Positions 1 through 12,180 of a stretch of DNA of 64,000 nt are shown here, one piece after another. Made by a program: the position numbers and the translations under genes. A model generated the notes under the pieces. That model made no database searches, was not told where the DNA came from, and worked only from the letters and a program-made list of their open reading frames with translations. The stretch is from Gavia stellata (lineage: Eukaryota; Chordata; Aves; Gaviiformes; Gaviidae): assembly GCF_030936135.1 (NCBI RefSeq), contig NC_082618.1, forward strand, positions 5,010,034 to 5,074,033. The letters run 5' to 3'. The number at the start of each line of letters is the position of its first letter. Positions within the stretch are counted from its first letter, which is position 1.

Positions 1-2191
1 AAAGCACAACCTGACTCAATTAGAATTTCCTCCATGAATAGCTCCCTATGTCAGAACTTAAGGCCTCAATTCATAGGGAAATCTGGGACCCATTTCCTCA
101 GGAATTGCTAGTTTTTTTACGAAGAGAAAGCACTGCATTCTGATTTTGTTTTCTGGACAGCCTGGGGTGGGCTTGACTGCTCACTTGAATAGACTGGATT
201 TATGCTGAGCTGGTAGCAATAAGATGCCAAGAGATCTGTACTTCTAAATGTTACCACTTGTGTCCTTCAGCACCCCATCTCTCCTCCTGGCAGAAGGTGT
301 CCAGGTATCAGGAGGAGTAGATGAACACACCCTACCACCTATGCTGACTTTGTCAAAAGCCCAAAACCTACACCTGGCTGGTATAAAAGGTAAGGAGCCC
401 ATGAACTCCAAAGGCCCAACATACAGCTCTAGTCATGATCTGGGGAATGTTGGCATTTAGGGGGATAATGGTCCCCATGTGAGAACCATCTATGGGCCAG
501 AGCCCCATACATCCCATAAAGCACACTTCTCTTAGAGCTGCCTTAGGACAAGTGACAGTTTTCCTTTTTCAGAAGTATCTTACTGTGTCCTTTACTCTGG
601 CAAATAGGACTTATCTGTGGAGTAAGATGTTAGAAGAGAAGAGTGAGCCTGGTACAGTCTGACCCTCAAGCAATAGTTAGTTATGATGATCTTCCAAAAC
701 CTCCAGAGTGTATAATACACCCTTTTTCAAAGGCCCAGCCTTAGCCACACACTCCTGTGCAAACAAAATTGGATCCAGTTCCAACTCCTATGGCCTTTTC
801 TAGAGTTAAACAAAGCCTTGTAGAGCTGAATGATAACAAACCACAGAGGGAGGGAGAAACTACATGAGAAAAAAAAAGCAAAACATCTGTCCCTGACATT
901 TAAAAAAATCTTATTTGCCTAACTCTCCTGATTTCAGCAGAGCTGTATTACTTTATACCAGCTTCGAAGTTAGTCTCTCTCTTTTTTAAATCTTTCTCCT
1001 GACAAGCTCTGAAATCAGCAGAGGTGTTCAGGCAGACGTGTGTAGGCTGTCTCAGACAACAGGGGCTTCAGGCAAGAAGAATTTCAGGCCAACAGTGGCA
1101 AGAAAGAGAAAAGGTTGGTGGTGGAGGAACAGAAGATGAAGAGGGAAGCAGTGAGAGGCAATTCTTGTGGTTTGGAAGTTCCTGTGGCTCTATGTACAGT
1201 CAGCATTTCTGTCTGCAAACAGAAACATTTCTGTTTGCTTTGCAATCCAGATTTCTCAACCTCTGGCCTTCTGACCTTCACTATATCTGGCACTATGATC
1301 AGGTGTGAGATTGTAACTCACTGCTCCGAGGGGCAGAGCTTTTTCACTTAGTCTACCAGCCAGACTAGATGGGCCTACCCCTTCCATCACCGAACCTGAA
1401 AGGGCTGACTATCTCTGTGAGACAGAATGCAGGGTTAAAGGCTGTGCAAGGAGAAAGCCCCAAAACCACTCTCTTCAGAAGAAGGTTTACCTCAGCTTAA
1501 ATATTGCCACGTTGCCCAATTCCAATAAAGGCAGACTTCAGGCATAAGGAGAATCTAGGCACGAGCTGCACCATTGCGCCATGAGCTGCATGCATTGCTT
1601 TTGCGTGGTGCTAAGAATCAGACAAGGGTTCCACCTGCTCGAAGGTATAATGTGCTATCTCTTTTGGACTCTGGCAGAAGAAGAGGAAAACGATGTCTTT
1701 ATATTTGACCAGAAAGGTTGTTCAATTTGTCCTTATCAAATAAAAATAAAATAAAATAAGATTTTTTAAGGCAGTACAGTTTCTTTATACCACATGCCCA
1801 TGTTTATTGCCATATAAAATTCCCTGTTTGCCTACACCCCACCCAGGCTCTTGTACACACCTGCATAAGTCTATAATTTTATCCCATGAATCATTCTGTA
1901 CCATCAGATCACACCCAAGTTACCAGAACTCTAAGGAAGTGGCAAGTTCATTATGCTGGTTTTCATCTTTCAATTTTAAAATAAAAGAATATTTTATTGG
2001 CGCCCTGAATCCACAAGTATTTTAAAAAAATGACAGGCAGAAAGAACATGTAAAATTAATTAATTAAATGCACCCAACAAAAGGGAGTACAAAGGAAGGG
2101 AGAGCTAATAAATGATTTTTAAAGGGGCTGTTTGGACCTGTCCTGCAGTGGTTGTATCTACTTCACGGGATACTGCAAATGTTAAGCATGC

Positions 2192-2242
2192 AAAATCATG
2201 AGTCAGGCTCACCAAAAATCATGAGACTGAGGAAAAATCATA
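2192..2242. repeat. Short imperfect repeat of AAAATCATGAG
   Basis: The motif AAAATCATGAG occurs at 2192 and 2215, and a degraded copy (AAAATCATA) follows at 2234. The spacing is about 20-23 bases. Similar AATCATGAG repetition is familiar from old amniote interspersed repeats, but I cannot name the family, so only the repetition itself is firm. Confidence 0.5.
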
Positions 2243-4556
2243 ATCTTAATTTCAAATTAAAGTTTCTTGGCTTATTTGCCTCTAGGTTTTGCAACCTTGG
2301 GAGAGCATTGAGGCCATGGTTTTAAGCACTTAAGCAGCCTTTGAAGGACTTTTTTCCCAGGAAAGTGGAGATTTTCAGCTAATCACTTGTGTCCAATAGC
2401 TAGGTGTTTAAGGAACATACCAAACAACACAAGAGACTGCAATCCAAAAGAAATCAAAATACTGTGGTGTACAAGAGCAATACTGAAGTAATTTGGGCTA
2501 GTTTTAGAATGTTCTTGGTTAGAAACACAAAATGAAGCATACTTGACATCATGGAGAGAGATATGCAGGCAAATATTTGCAAGTTGCATTTTTTCACTTT
2601 TGTTTACAATGTACAGGAATATGCTTCTATCATAGCAGACATTTCTCGGTTTTAACTTCTTAGAGTTATCTTAGGGTTATCAAATATCATTTGAATTGAC
2701 TGGCTTTGTAGTTCCTAGGATTAGGCTCAGTGTGCTTCTTGACTTTCAGCCATTTGGCAGCCTCTTCATTGTTACACAACTGTAACATGCAGCAATGACA
2801 CAAACTTCTTGCCATTCAATTAAAAAATGACAAGCAGGCAAAGAAGAAAATTGGATTACCTCCTGGGCAACTTAAGTCCATGTAATATTGCCACTGGGTT
2901 GTTTCCTAGCCAGGACACTTAATTGCTGAGAAATGTGTTTACAGCTTGGTATGTGCATCTATCCATTTGGGACCAAGATAGGTGTGACAGGATCATAACA
3001 GGCTAAGATTGGCCAACAAGAGGGTGCCACCAGCGGGCAACTCTACCACAGTGCAAAGACTAAACATCCATAATAATAGTTGTGTCTGATCCAGTCAGGA
3101 AATAAAAGAAAAAGCAAAGCAGTGGTTGAAGTCTCTTATCTGCTCTGGAAGGGTCTAGCTTTGCAGACATGATTGGGCACTTTAGATCTGAGATCTATTT
3201 TCTTTCACACACATTCATCGTGCTTTATTGCTTGCTAATGGAATGACAAAGAAGAAATTGTCTAAATCTAATCATGCTGCAGTTGACTACGGCTGAAAAA
3301 AACCCAGCAACACTGAGTATCAGATACCTTACTGATTCTCCCATATACATACTCCCTCTGTTTAATGGCCTCCCTGCTCAGCATACAAGTCTGTTTAATT
3401 CTTTTGTCTACACAGTCACACTGCCGTTTAAATTTGTTGTCTCCTCAGCACTCTGTTTGGCGCTATCAATGTGATGTCCGCCACCGCAAGCGTTGCACTC
3501 TAACCAACATCTACGTACTTTCAGATGCTTTGCGATTGGCAGGGAGGCTCAGGGTAGCAGACAAGGTGAATCCTGTAAACATGGCAAGAGATAAGGCAAT
3601 ACCGAAGGGAACAATAACCACAAAACTAGCTCACAGGGTTCAAGGGATGGAGGTACATGTACTGTTTATTTTCTGTGCTCTTGGATCAGCTGCAATTCCA
3701 CATGTAAGCTAACTTCTTCAGCCCAGCTTTAAGATCTGGAAAGTCCCTCAGCACTGAGCATTATTTAACAAAGACTATATGTTTTCTTTATCTTTTATCT
3801 ATATAGGAAACAAAACAAAAACAAAACAACCGAGACATTTGAACAATGCCTACAGCTCTGACTTAGGCCATGTCTCTGCCCTTGTTTGCACTGATGTAAA
3901 TCAGAGATCACTGTAAGAGATTTAAAATAGGCCTTTAAATTTCTTATCACATCACTCCTCTGCTCCGCCAGTGATCTGTTTTGTGTGTTTCTAACAACAG
4001 TGCCCATGCTTTTGCCAAGCCACAGTTACACATGGAATGCTTTCTCTCTCCAGGTACACACAGTGCCTGTCCCCTCTTTATACTTTCATATAAAACATAC
4101 ATCTTTCATCCTGCTCACAAGAAGTGCACTGCCAATTATACCAATCCCAGAGTTTTTTAACTCATTTCCCGAGCATTTGCTCAGCTGGCTTGCCCATCCC
4201 GTTTGTTTATGATGAATGTTTTATGACATAAACAATTACATATTCCCAGGTGCATTTAACCAGAAAAGCAGGAACAGAAAGAAGTAACAGACTGGGACTG
4301 CCTGGGCTTGCATGGTGGCAGCAACAAATATATTTACATGCTTCAAAGGCACTGATATAGCTGCTTCTGCATTTTGGGGCACTCGTGATTAGAACTGGCT
4401 GGTAATGGGTGATTTCTAATTTGCAGAGAATTTCTTATTTTGGTTTGGTTTAGCTTAAGGTCAACACACCAGCATTTTCACCTAGGAAATCCAAGGCCAT
4501 GCCTTGTATGGCACAGTGGTGAAACTGCTGTAATTCTACCTGGTAGAGGGCAGTAG

Positions 4557-4608
4557 TACACACACGCACACATACATGCACACTCTGCACACTCTCATAC
4601 ACACATAC
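4557..4608. repeat. CA-rich simple repeat
   Basis: A degenerate (CA)n tract interrupted by CG, TA and CT steps. The open frame read from the opposite strand here is a by-product of the low-complexity sequence. Confidence 0.75.
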
Positions 4609-6417
4609 TGCATTGCTGTAGGCACCATATGTACCGTGCCACAGGACCATGACGTGAGAGGCAACACTTGGTCTGGTTTTCTGACTCTCTGCCTTGACCT
4701 CTAATGCTCTCAGCAGCACCACTGCTACTTCAGCAGCTCAACAGCTTCCTAATGTCTGTAGTATTTGGGGCAGAAATCACTGGATTAAATCCCATGGTTT
4801 GAATCATGACATTGATTTTTTTATTTCTTCAGGAAAGTGATTTATTCTGTCTTTAAAATCCCTGTAACTGATGTTGTATTATCCAGCACTGCCAAGTTTT
4901 GTCAAGGGCTTGAGAGAAAGAGTGAATAAAGACATAGACAAAGTTTTTCTCTTCTGTCTGCGGACTACTGCTACCTCTGAGCTGCCAGGTAATATCATGT
5001 AAGTCATATTAGCCCTTGTTCCCTTTCTACCCTTGGTTGCCATAATTAGTGAAGAAAAATTGATGTAGCTGATGGTGACACAAGGATGAATTTGCATCAG
5101 TCTGAAAACCAGGCAGCAACAGCACTGAGTAATGTGACAAACTACCCAACCCTACATGCATTGTGTGTTGCTCCATAAAATCCAGGCAATGTGGCCTGCA
5201 TGGTTTTCAGGTTGGATGGTTCAATAAAGAAGATTTTTGATAAAAAAAGATTAAGAAACAGGGTCTGAAACTCTGTATCAAACAGAAATGATCCCCAAGG
5301 TACATTAAGACCTGACAGTCTCCATTCAATTAGCAAGTGGGAGACAGCTGTCTGTCTGTCACTCATTCTCTTCCTTGAACACAAACACATTCAAAGTCAA
5401 TCCAAATCTTTTTGTTTCATCAGCAGGTTTATCCAGTTATCTGCAGGATGCAGAACAAGTTTAGGTACCAACTAGTGTAAGTCAGCAATGGGCCCGGCGT
5501 TATTCTCCCTCTCTCTACTTACTGTATCTAACAAGATAATTGTCAAAGGAAAGAGAAAACCTCTCCCAGACACTGCAGCTTTGGGACTCAGGTCTCTTCT
5601 TAAACTTGCCATTTGTCTGTTCCCTTTTCTAAGCACAGTTCAGGGAACCCTCAGTGAAGGATAAGGCTCTTTCTCCTAGACCCTTTGAGAGATTTCCTAT
5701 TAGTCACTAGGATAATTAAAGGTTCCAGTTGCATTGCATTAGCACCTTTCATGTCATTAGAGTCCAGCTGCAGTGTGAGAATCATATATTTGCTGAGACT
5801 CCTGTGCCAACAAGCATGCCGGGAGCGGAGTTTTACATTTCATCGCTTTGTAAAAAAAATACGACTAAGCAGTGTTCCCTGATAGTATTGCAGGGCACCT
5901 TTCAAGAGGGGCTCTAAGCACCAATCACTGAAATGCCTGGCCATGAGTTGTATTGAAATGGTGCCTTGACAAGGTTTTATGAACACATTGTAATAAATCC
6001 ATAAATCCGCCTAAGACTTCTTAATTGTCAGTGTACTGCACACCAAAGCTGCTCAGAACCCCATGGTGAAAATGCCAGTTGCGCTTGGGCACTTGCTTCA
6101 CACAGCACATGGTATCTCCACTTGACTTATAGGAAAATCTTCACCATTTATTAGTAGTGCAGGTGTTGTGCCACAGGGTTGGGGAGTTCTGAATTCACCC
6201 TGCAAAGGCTACTGGTGCAGAGATTTAGTTCATTATAACATTGTTAATTGACAGACTTGCGTGCCTGTCTAGTCAATAACAGCCTGCTAAAAATATGCAT
6301 TAACCAGAGAGAATGAATCAGCTGCTAATAGCAGTCTGCCTGATTGTCAGCTTCTATCTGTCTTCAGTATTTGTCGGAACCTTGTCACTATTGTACTCCG
6401 GCAGCTCCAAGCCTCTA

Positions 6418-6580
6418 ACATATTTATCCTCCAAACACCCCTCTGGGGCAGGGCGGTTGTTGCTCTCACCGGTTTACAGATGGGAACTGTGATACCAAGA
6501 GGGAGAGTGATTTGCCCAAGGTCACACAAGAAATCTGTAGCAAAACAGGGAATAGTACATCAGTCTAGCAACCCCAGGGG
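6418..6580 (-). mobile_element. MIR-like SINE relic
   Basis: Read on the minus strand this matches the general MIR layout. On the plus strand one sees, in order, a region like the tail (CCAAACACCCCTCTGGGGCAG), then GGTTTACAGATGGGAACTG, then GATTTGCCCAAGGTCACACA. The last two are the reverse complement of the MIR core (consensus TTTTACAGATGAGGAAACTG and CTTGCCCAAGGTCACACA). MIR elements are ancient, tRNA-derived, non-autonomous SINEs mobilised by L2-type LINEs and have been inactive since before birds arose. Confidence 0.75.
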
Positions 6581-8699
6581 GATTAACCTACCCCCAGCCA
6601 GGACATCCTTCTTGTCTCCTTCCTCTTTCAAATCAGCAGAGCTATAGCAATTTGTACCAGTAGAAATTCTTTGAGATTCCTTGAGAATGCAGAGCCTTCT
6701 ATTTATGAGTGGATGAAGTATTAACTAAATGTCCCCCTTCCACATTCCCAAAATGCTGACATCCCAAAGACAAACTTTAAAACATTAAATACACACACTT
6801 CAAAACTTGTTTAAAATCATTGCCTGCTTTAAACCAAGTTCTAGCTCTTCTCTTTGTTTGTGTGCGTTTCTTCTAATTGCTAACACCTCTAGCTCCAGGT
6901 GTAGGGCAAGAATGGCCACCCTACACTTCTGTTGGGAGGTCTAGAATGAGCAGCAGTGTTAGAAAGAGAAATGTGAACCTGTGATCTGGCTTTGAGCCTT
7001 GGCAAGTACGTGAGTCCTTTAGTTCATGTACCAAATATGTTTGCTTGTAATTCAGTAAGCTGACATAGGATCTTAAGGAACATTAACTCATGTGTTACTG
7101 TGATGCTGTGATTGATTATAATATTGCTATTATTAATGTTTCTTAGGTGCTATGCAATGAACAAATGTAAGACAGACGTGTTCCTTCATGTGAAGTTTGC
7201 CTTCCAAATAACTTTTGACAAAGGAAAAAAGATAAGGAAAGAGTGGGGCAGCTGATCTCAAGAACATAGACATAAGGTAACTAATAAAGGGCTGGAAACT
7301 TGCCCAGTTTGCGGGAGCCATGAATTCAGGCATGGAAGCTGAGCAGTGCTAGTCACACTAGAGGGGAAGGATGGTGTAATCAGGTGAGAGAAGCAGTGCC
7401 AAATGCACATCACTGCAGCATGGCTCCGTGTGTCTCACTGCATGAGCTAAAAAAACCAGCCATGCATGTGGAGCCCTTTGAACAGCCCTCTTCCATTGCT
7501 TGATGAAGTGGTACTGCAGCTCTACTCCTGAATTTACAAATGAAACACAGATGAGTATTTTTAGTATATGGCAAGTCTAGAAGTAAGATGGTAAAACCAG
7601 CAAGATCTAGTCAAAGAAAAGTGCTGTTTCATTTTCTTATCTTTCTTATTTTTGCCTCATACACTTTTTCAACAAGGACCACACACATACGGTACATAGT
7701 CAGGGATGCCTCCTATTTCTTCTTGTATGCAGCTTCAAAACCCCAGGCTGTAGCTACCACTGTTTCAGGACCACAATTCTACACAGGGAGGCACTGTCTG
7801 AAGAAAAGCAACATGGTTTCTCTTGGGCTGGGGGGAGACCCAAACCACCAGTTCTAGTTCATCTGCCTGCCTTTCCTCCTGTGATTTTTCTTTCTTTCCA
7901 CAATTTCAGCAGGGTTGCTTCAGGAAGCCAAACCCCCCACTCCAGTCTTCTGTGTCTTGCAGGCAGTTGTGGCTTCAGCTGCTGCAGAAGGCAATGACTC
8001 TGCAGGTTTCTCCTTCCTGCCCTTGTAGTCTATCAACCTCTTCATCAAGAGGAGACACTCAAGATGACAGTTGGTGCAGCTGCTGTAGCTACCAGCCAGT
8101 CATGGCTACCGGGTGCCATCATTCAGAGGAAAGGAGAAGTAGACAGAAAGGCCTGCCCAGCTGTGCAATAGACACAAGCCCTTCCTGGAAAAAAACGAGG
8201 GTTTTCAGTCTTTTGAGAAACCCAAAAGATTTTCTTCCACCTTCCTACAGGTGGAGCGATTTGGCAGACACTTGACTGAGCCATCTTCAAGCCCTCCCAG
8301 CTGACCACCTCAGGCTCTCTGTTCAAAAGACTTGTGTACAATTAAGTAAAGCAAACTTCAAAGCTCTCTAGCCCACTGACCCAATATGGAAATACATAAT
8401 TAATGGAGTTAGAGGTGGATACAGTGTCAGCTTTTACTGGGATAGACCTTGCTGGAGGTAGAAAGAGTTTGAACTAGGCTCTTAAAGCTGTAGGTTTGTG
8501 TCCTACAAAGGAGGACCCGGGATCAGGGCTTCAAAGACAGTCTTATTTGAATATCTGAAATGTCCATTTTCAACTCACTAATGTCTGGCATTGATAATTT
8601 CTAGTTCTCCTAAAAGGCTAAAATATCAAAGAAGAGCAGTGAATGGCCTTTGTGAAATGAATGAATGTCATCGCAGGGAGGATTCCCCAAAAGCTGACA
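6581..8699. other. Intergenic stretch with no recognised gene
   Basis: Open frames of up to 150 codons occur (for example 7823-8275 on the plus strand), but their composition is Ser/Cys-rich with no domain, no homologue that I recognise and no supporting splice pattern. I treat them as chance. Confidence 0.65.
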
Positions 8700-8890
8700 C
8701 TCAGTGAGTGAGCTAAGTGAGTGACTTCACCTATTTGTGCCTCTGCATCAGCATCTACAAAATGAAGACAACAGCTGGGTCAGGGGATGACACAAGTATG
8801 TGCCTATGCTTGAAACCAAAGGGTGATATTAAAAAGAAAGGTGCCTAGGAAATGGCAGACAGCACTGTAATGGTGAGCACCAAAGTGAGT
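8700..8890 (+). mobile_element. Possible MIR-like SINE relic (weak)
   Basis: The segment GAGTGACTTCACC, followed by TTTGTGCCTCTGCATCAGC and CATCTACAAAATGAAGACAA, has the order expected in a plus-strand MIR (consensus: CAAGTCACTTAACC, CTGTGCCTCAGTTTCC, CATCTGTAAAATGGGGATAA). Divergence is high and the ends are indistinct. Confidence 0.4.
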
Positions 8891-9157
8891 AAATTCACTC
8901 TGTAAGAAGCTGGTAAACTCTCTCCCAAATGAGAACTGGGTTAACTTCATTTATCTGCTTTCCCTCTTTTCTGCCCTCCTGGCAGTATTAATTATTAAGG
9001 AGGTGTAAGTAAAAACCCTAACAATCCATAACAGTCCCATTAATTAACACCCTGAACTTCCTTTGCACTATGCAAGTACATGGTTAGTGCCAGATGCAAA
9101 GCTCTACCAAAGCCAGGGAAAGTCTCCAGAATGTCAGCTACTTGAATGCTCACAGAT

Positions 9158-9336
9158 ATTAATGAATTCACAGTTTTTCCATGAAATGGGTCAGTATTGT
9201 TAACCCCATTTTACAAATGAGGATATTGAGGAAGAGAGAGGGGAAGTGACTCACCGAAAAACACCCTGTATTAGAGACAGGAATAGGACTCAGATCTCAT
9301 GACTGCCATTCCCAAGTCTTAATCACTATTAGATTG
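9158..9336 (-). mobile_element. MIR-like SINE relic
   Basis: On the plus strand the order is CCCCATTTTACAAATGAGGA, a purine-rich GAGAGAGGGGAAGTGACTC, then ACTCAGATCTCATGACTGCC and a tail resembling CTTAATCACTATTAG. This is the reverse complement of a MIR, from its core to the tRNA-derived head. The element is degenerate and non-coding. Confidence 0.75.
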
Positions 9337-9714
9337 AACCTGTATAGCTTCGCATTTTCTGAGGGCTGGAAGAGAAGAGGGGAGAAACAAGAGGTGGGAA
9401 GGGTGCGGAGCTTCTTTGAGTCAAAACTAAATGCAAGTTTCCTGGAATGGAGCCACCACTAATTTCAATAAATTTACTTAGATCTTGAGCTTTGGGATGG
9501 CATGAGCAGCTGTGAGTCATCTTGGCCAGTCAAAGGAATAATTAATTGTTGTGGGCAAATCTCAAAAGGTTTAGGGGGTCAGGTAAGGTAAGCAGCTAAG
9601 CTTATCCTTGACTGCTCTTTTCTGCTCAGCAAACTACGCTGGAGACACTACAACACTTACCCCATGGTTTCCTTATGCCAGATCTGTCTATCTGTTGCAC
9701 ACACTTTCTGCCTT

Positions 9715-9835
9715 GTCTTCTATTTTGATTATAAACTGTTCAGTGCTGGGATTGTCTCTATTTTAGAGGTTTTTATAGCACCTGCCATTGCGCAGCTCTG
9801 ATCCATATACGGATAAAGCAGTACCAGAGGTACAA
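9715..9835 (+). mobile_element. Old amniote SINE/MIR-related element, copy 1
   Basis: The layout ATTATAAACTGTTCAGTGC, then GATTGTCTCTATTTTAG, then TATAGCACCTGCCATTGCGC, then CTCTGATCC, then GCAGTACCAG resembles a very common amniote repeat (ATTGTAAACTCTTTGGGGCA, GGACTGTCTC, GTACAGCACCTAGCACAATG, CCTGATCC, GCACTACCGTAAT). A second diverged copy lies at 37590-37700. Family naming is from memory and uncertain; a repeat library search would settle it. Confidence 0.5.
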
Positions 9836-11956
9836 CTATCGCCCAAATAGTAATAGGAGGCTGAACAGTTTGGCTCCTGAGATTTTTTGTGCTTCCTGAT
9901 TATAGCAGGAGTGGTTTCCTTGTGGTGCTTTGATAGTTTTGCTCCCAGCACAGCTCACAACCAGGAAGTACAAGAATGCAGAGCAATGATAGCCAGAATT
10001 TGCAGAACAGCTCAGCATGCACGATCAGAGGCAGATTTGCAAAAGAGCTCAGCTCCCATTTAGGCACCAAAATCTGTATCTAGATATTAAGAAGTGCCAA
10101 GCTGGCGGGCTACAGAACTCTTTAGAAAATCCAGCCCTCATGGCAGCTTCTGAGTATCTGAGGATCTGGCTCAGCTTTTCAGGCTGAAAGGGAACCAGAG
10201 CTATGTGAAAAGTGTCAGTCTGACTTGGTGTTTGGTATTCCTACTTTTTCAGAAGTTCTAGCCCCTCTTAGGTACTGTAAGATGAGCTGCGCAAAAAAGT
10301 ATTGTGTACTTCATCAGCTCCTGATTCCAAAGAAAAATGCAAACCTCAGAGTAAAAAGATGCCTTTTTTTCCTATTCTCTTGCCCTGAAAACTCAGCTTC
10401 TCTCCAGCTCCACTCCTTAGGCAGTGCCTGAGGTTGGAGATTGCCCTTCAGTTCTCTAAGAGTCATACCCAGGGAAAAGGAAATCCCATGGAAAAGGGAG
10501 CACTAGCTGTATATGTTCCTTCCCACTGTCCCTAATCCATAACTCATTTTCGAGTAAGGGAGGCAAGCAGTATCCTACATGATGGATTGTCATTTAGGGC
10601 CACTGCTCCAGATTACTCTTTGAATGGGACAGGGCAGGTAGCTGTAACTGGGTTGCTGACAGTCTGCTCCGGCTCCATGCTTCATCTCACAGTAGAGCAC
10701 CAAGGAACATCTGGCTGTGAGGGGTGACTGGGGGAACCTCCTATCTCATGCCAAAACCCATCAAGGCTCTTTGAAAGCATGACAGCCTGTCAGCAACTGC
10801 TCTATGTTTCTTGGCATGTTTGCAGGGCACAACTCTTGGCATTTAATTATGAGCTGATACTTAACAGTACAACCTCCTCCAAGCTGCACTGGCACTACAG
10901 GGCTAAAGGGAAAGGGGATGGAGGAGAAGGAAGAGAACTCCACGCTGGTCTCTGAACTCAGCAGATTGGAGTGTGATGCACAGGGAGAACAACCCAGTTG
11001 GAGGAGATGTTGCTCACAGCTGGTTAAGAATTCACTCCTGAAAATGATTTGTGTTCCCAAAATGACAGAATCCTTGAAATCCAAGAAACTTACTGTCTTG
11101 TTAGACTCAGAAAGAGTCCTGACCAGTCCTGGCCAAGCTTATGGATTGCCTTCCCAATAGGGTACTATGGAGCACAGGTTTCTGGGATGTACAGTCTAGG
11201 GACATCCTCTCCACATCAAACTGGTCAGGGAGCTATGAAGCTGGCAATATCAGCTCTAGTGGGAATGTTCCTGTTGCAGATTTGGCCCAACGAGCGACCT
11301 CCTGCTTTTGTGTGTTCTTTTCTTCCCATCTGGACCTCTTTGCATGACTGCTCCTTTTCTGTTCCAGCGCAAAGTCAAATAGCTATGCCAAGTTATTGTT
11401 GGTTTTAAATGAGTTTGATTTTTTCATTGGGGTAGAGTAGAGGCACTCCACAGCTCGCATTGTGCTCAGTCAGGAGGTGACGACTAACATACCTGTGGAA
11501 GCCCTGAGAACCTCACGGAGAGCCGATAGGCATGCAGGAATTTAAAAGCCCTGAAGCCATGTCTGAACCGAGAACTTCAGAGCACAGACTTTCAGGTTCA
11601 GTTTCATTTTGAAATGTCTGTAATGAAACATTTTGATATTTAAAAATTATTATAATTTACCTTCCCTTCCATGGGAAATTTCAAATATGTCACTTTTTTA
11701 CACTGAAATAGAACTCCTCTGCACAAATTTTCCAGGAATTTTCCCAAATTTCCAAATTCTAGGATTACCCGTGAAGCAGACATGCTGACTTTCAACCCTC
11801 TCTAGTGCCATTACTCCACAGGCTTTTTTCCAATTATGATTACATTTTAAAGAAAGAGTTTATAATCACTTGCCAAAAAAAATGAGCTTCTTTTAGGTTC
11901 CAAGTCTGGAGAAAGGTTCCCTTTTGTTCCTACTAAAGAGATATGTTGCCTGGTGC
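9836..11956. other. Intergenic stretch with no recognised gene
   Basis: Open frames of up to about 119 codons overlap on both strands at 10761-11408 without recognisable domains. At 10071-10140 there are short segments resembling old amniote repeats, too weak to call. Confidence 0.6.
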
Positions 11957-12180
11957 TGACTGGGAGCGGAGACACTCCTGCATTCCCAGCCCTGACACTA
12001 ACTGCCCCTGTGGCCCCAGGCTAATCGCTTAAATGCTCTGGCTCAGTCTCCCCATTGGTAAAACAGAGATAATGATACTTACCATCTTCTTCACAGGGGT
12101 GTTGCAGAGAAATAATTAGTTTGTGTCTGTAAAGCACTTTGAAGATAAAAAGCACAATACAATTGATAATAATTATTGCT
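11957..12180 (+). mobile_element. MIR SINE, nearly full length
   Basis: This is the best preserved MIR in the window. In order it contains CATTCCCAGCCCTGACACTA, a degenerate GTGGCCCCAGGCTAATCGCT, GGCTCAGTCTCCCCATTGGT followed by AAAACAGAGATAATGATACT, GGGGTGTTGCAGAGAAATAA, and GTAAAGCACTTTGAAGATAA. These correspond to the MIR head, core and L2-like tail in the correct order. There is no coding potential. Confidence 0.85.

Larger units (their letters stand above)
1..6417. other. Intergenic stretch with no recognised gene
   Basis: No open frame here resembles a protein I know; the longest (about 115 codons, ending near 3712) has no recognisable domain and no splice or codon pattern that convinces. 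The stretch contains an A-rich run (1738-1760), a CA-rich simple repeat (4557-4608) and a small repeated motif (2192-2242), listed separately where useful. The rest is AT-leaning DNA in which I see nothing specific. Confidence 0.7.

Noticed and set aside
7823..8275. 150-codon Ser/Cys-rich plus-strand frame as a gene
   Set aside because: Low-complexity composition, overlapping open frames, and no signal peptide or cysteine pattern of a known family.
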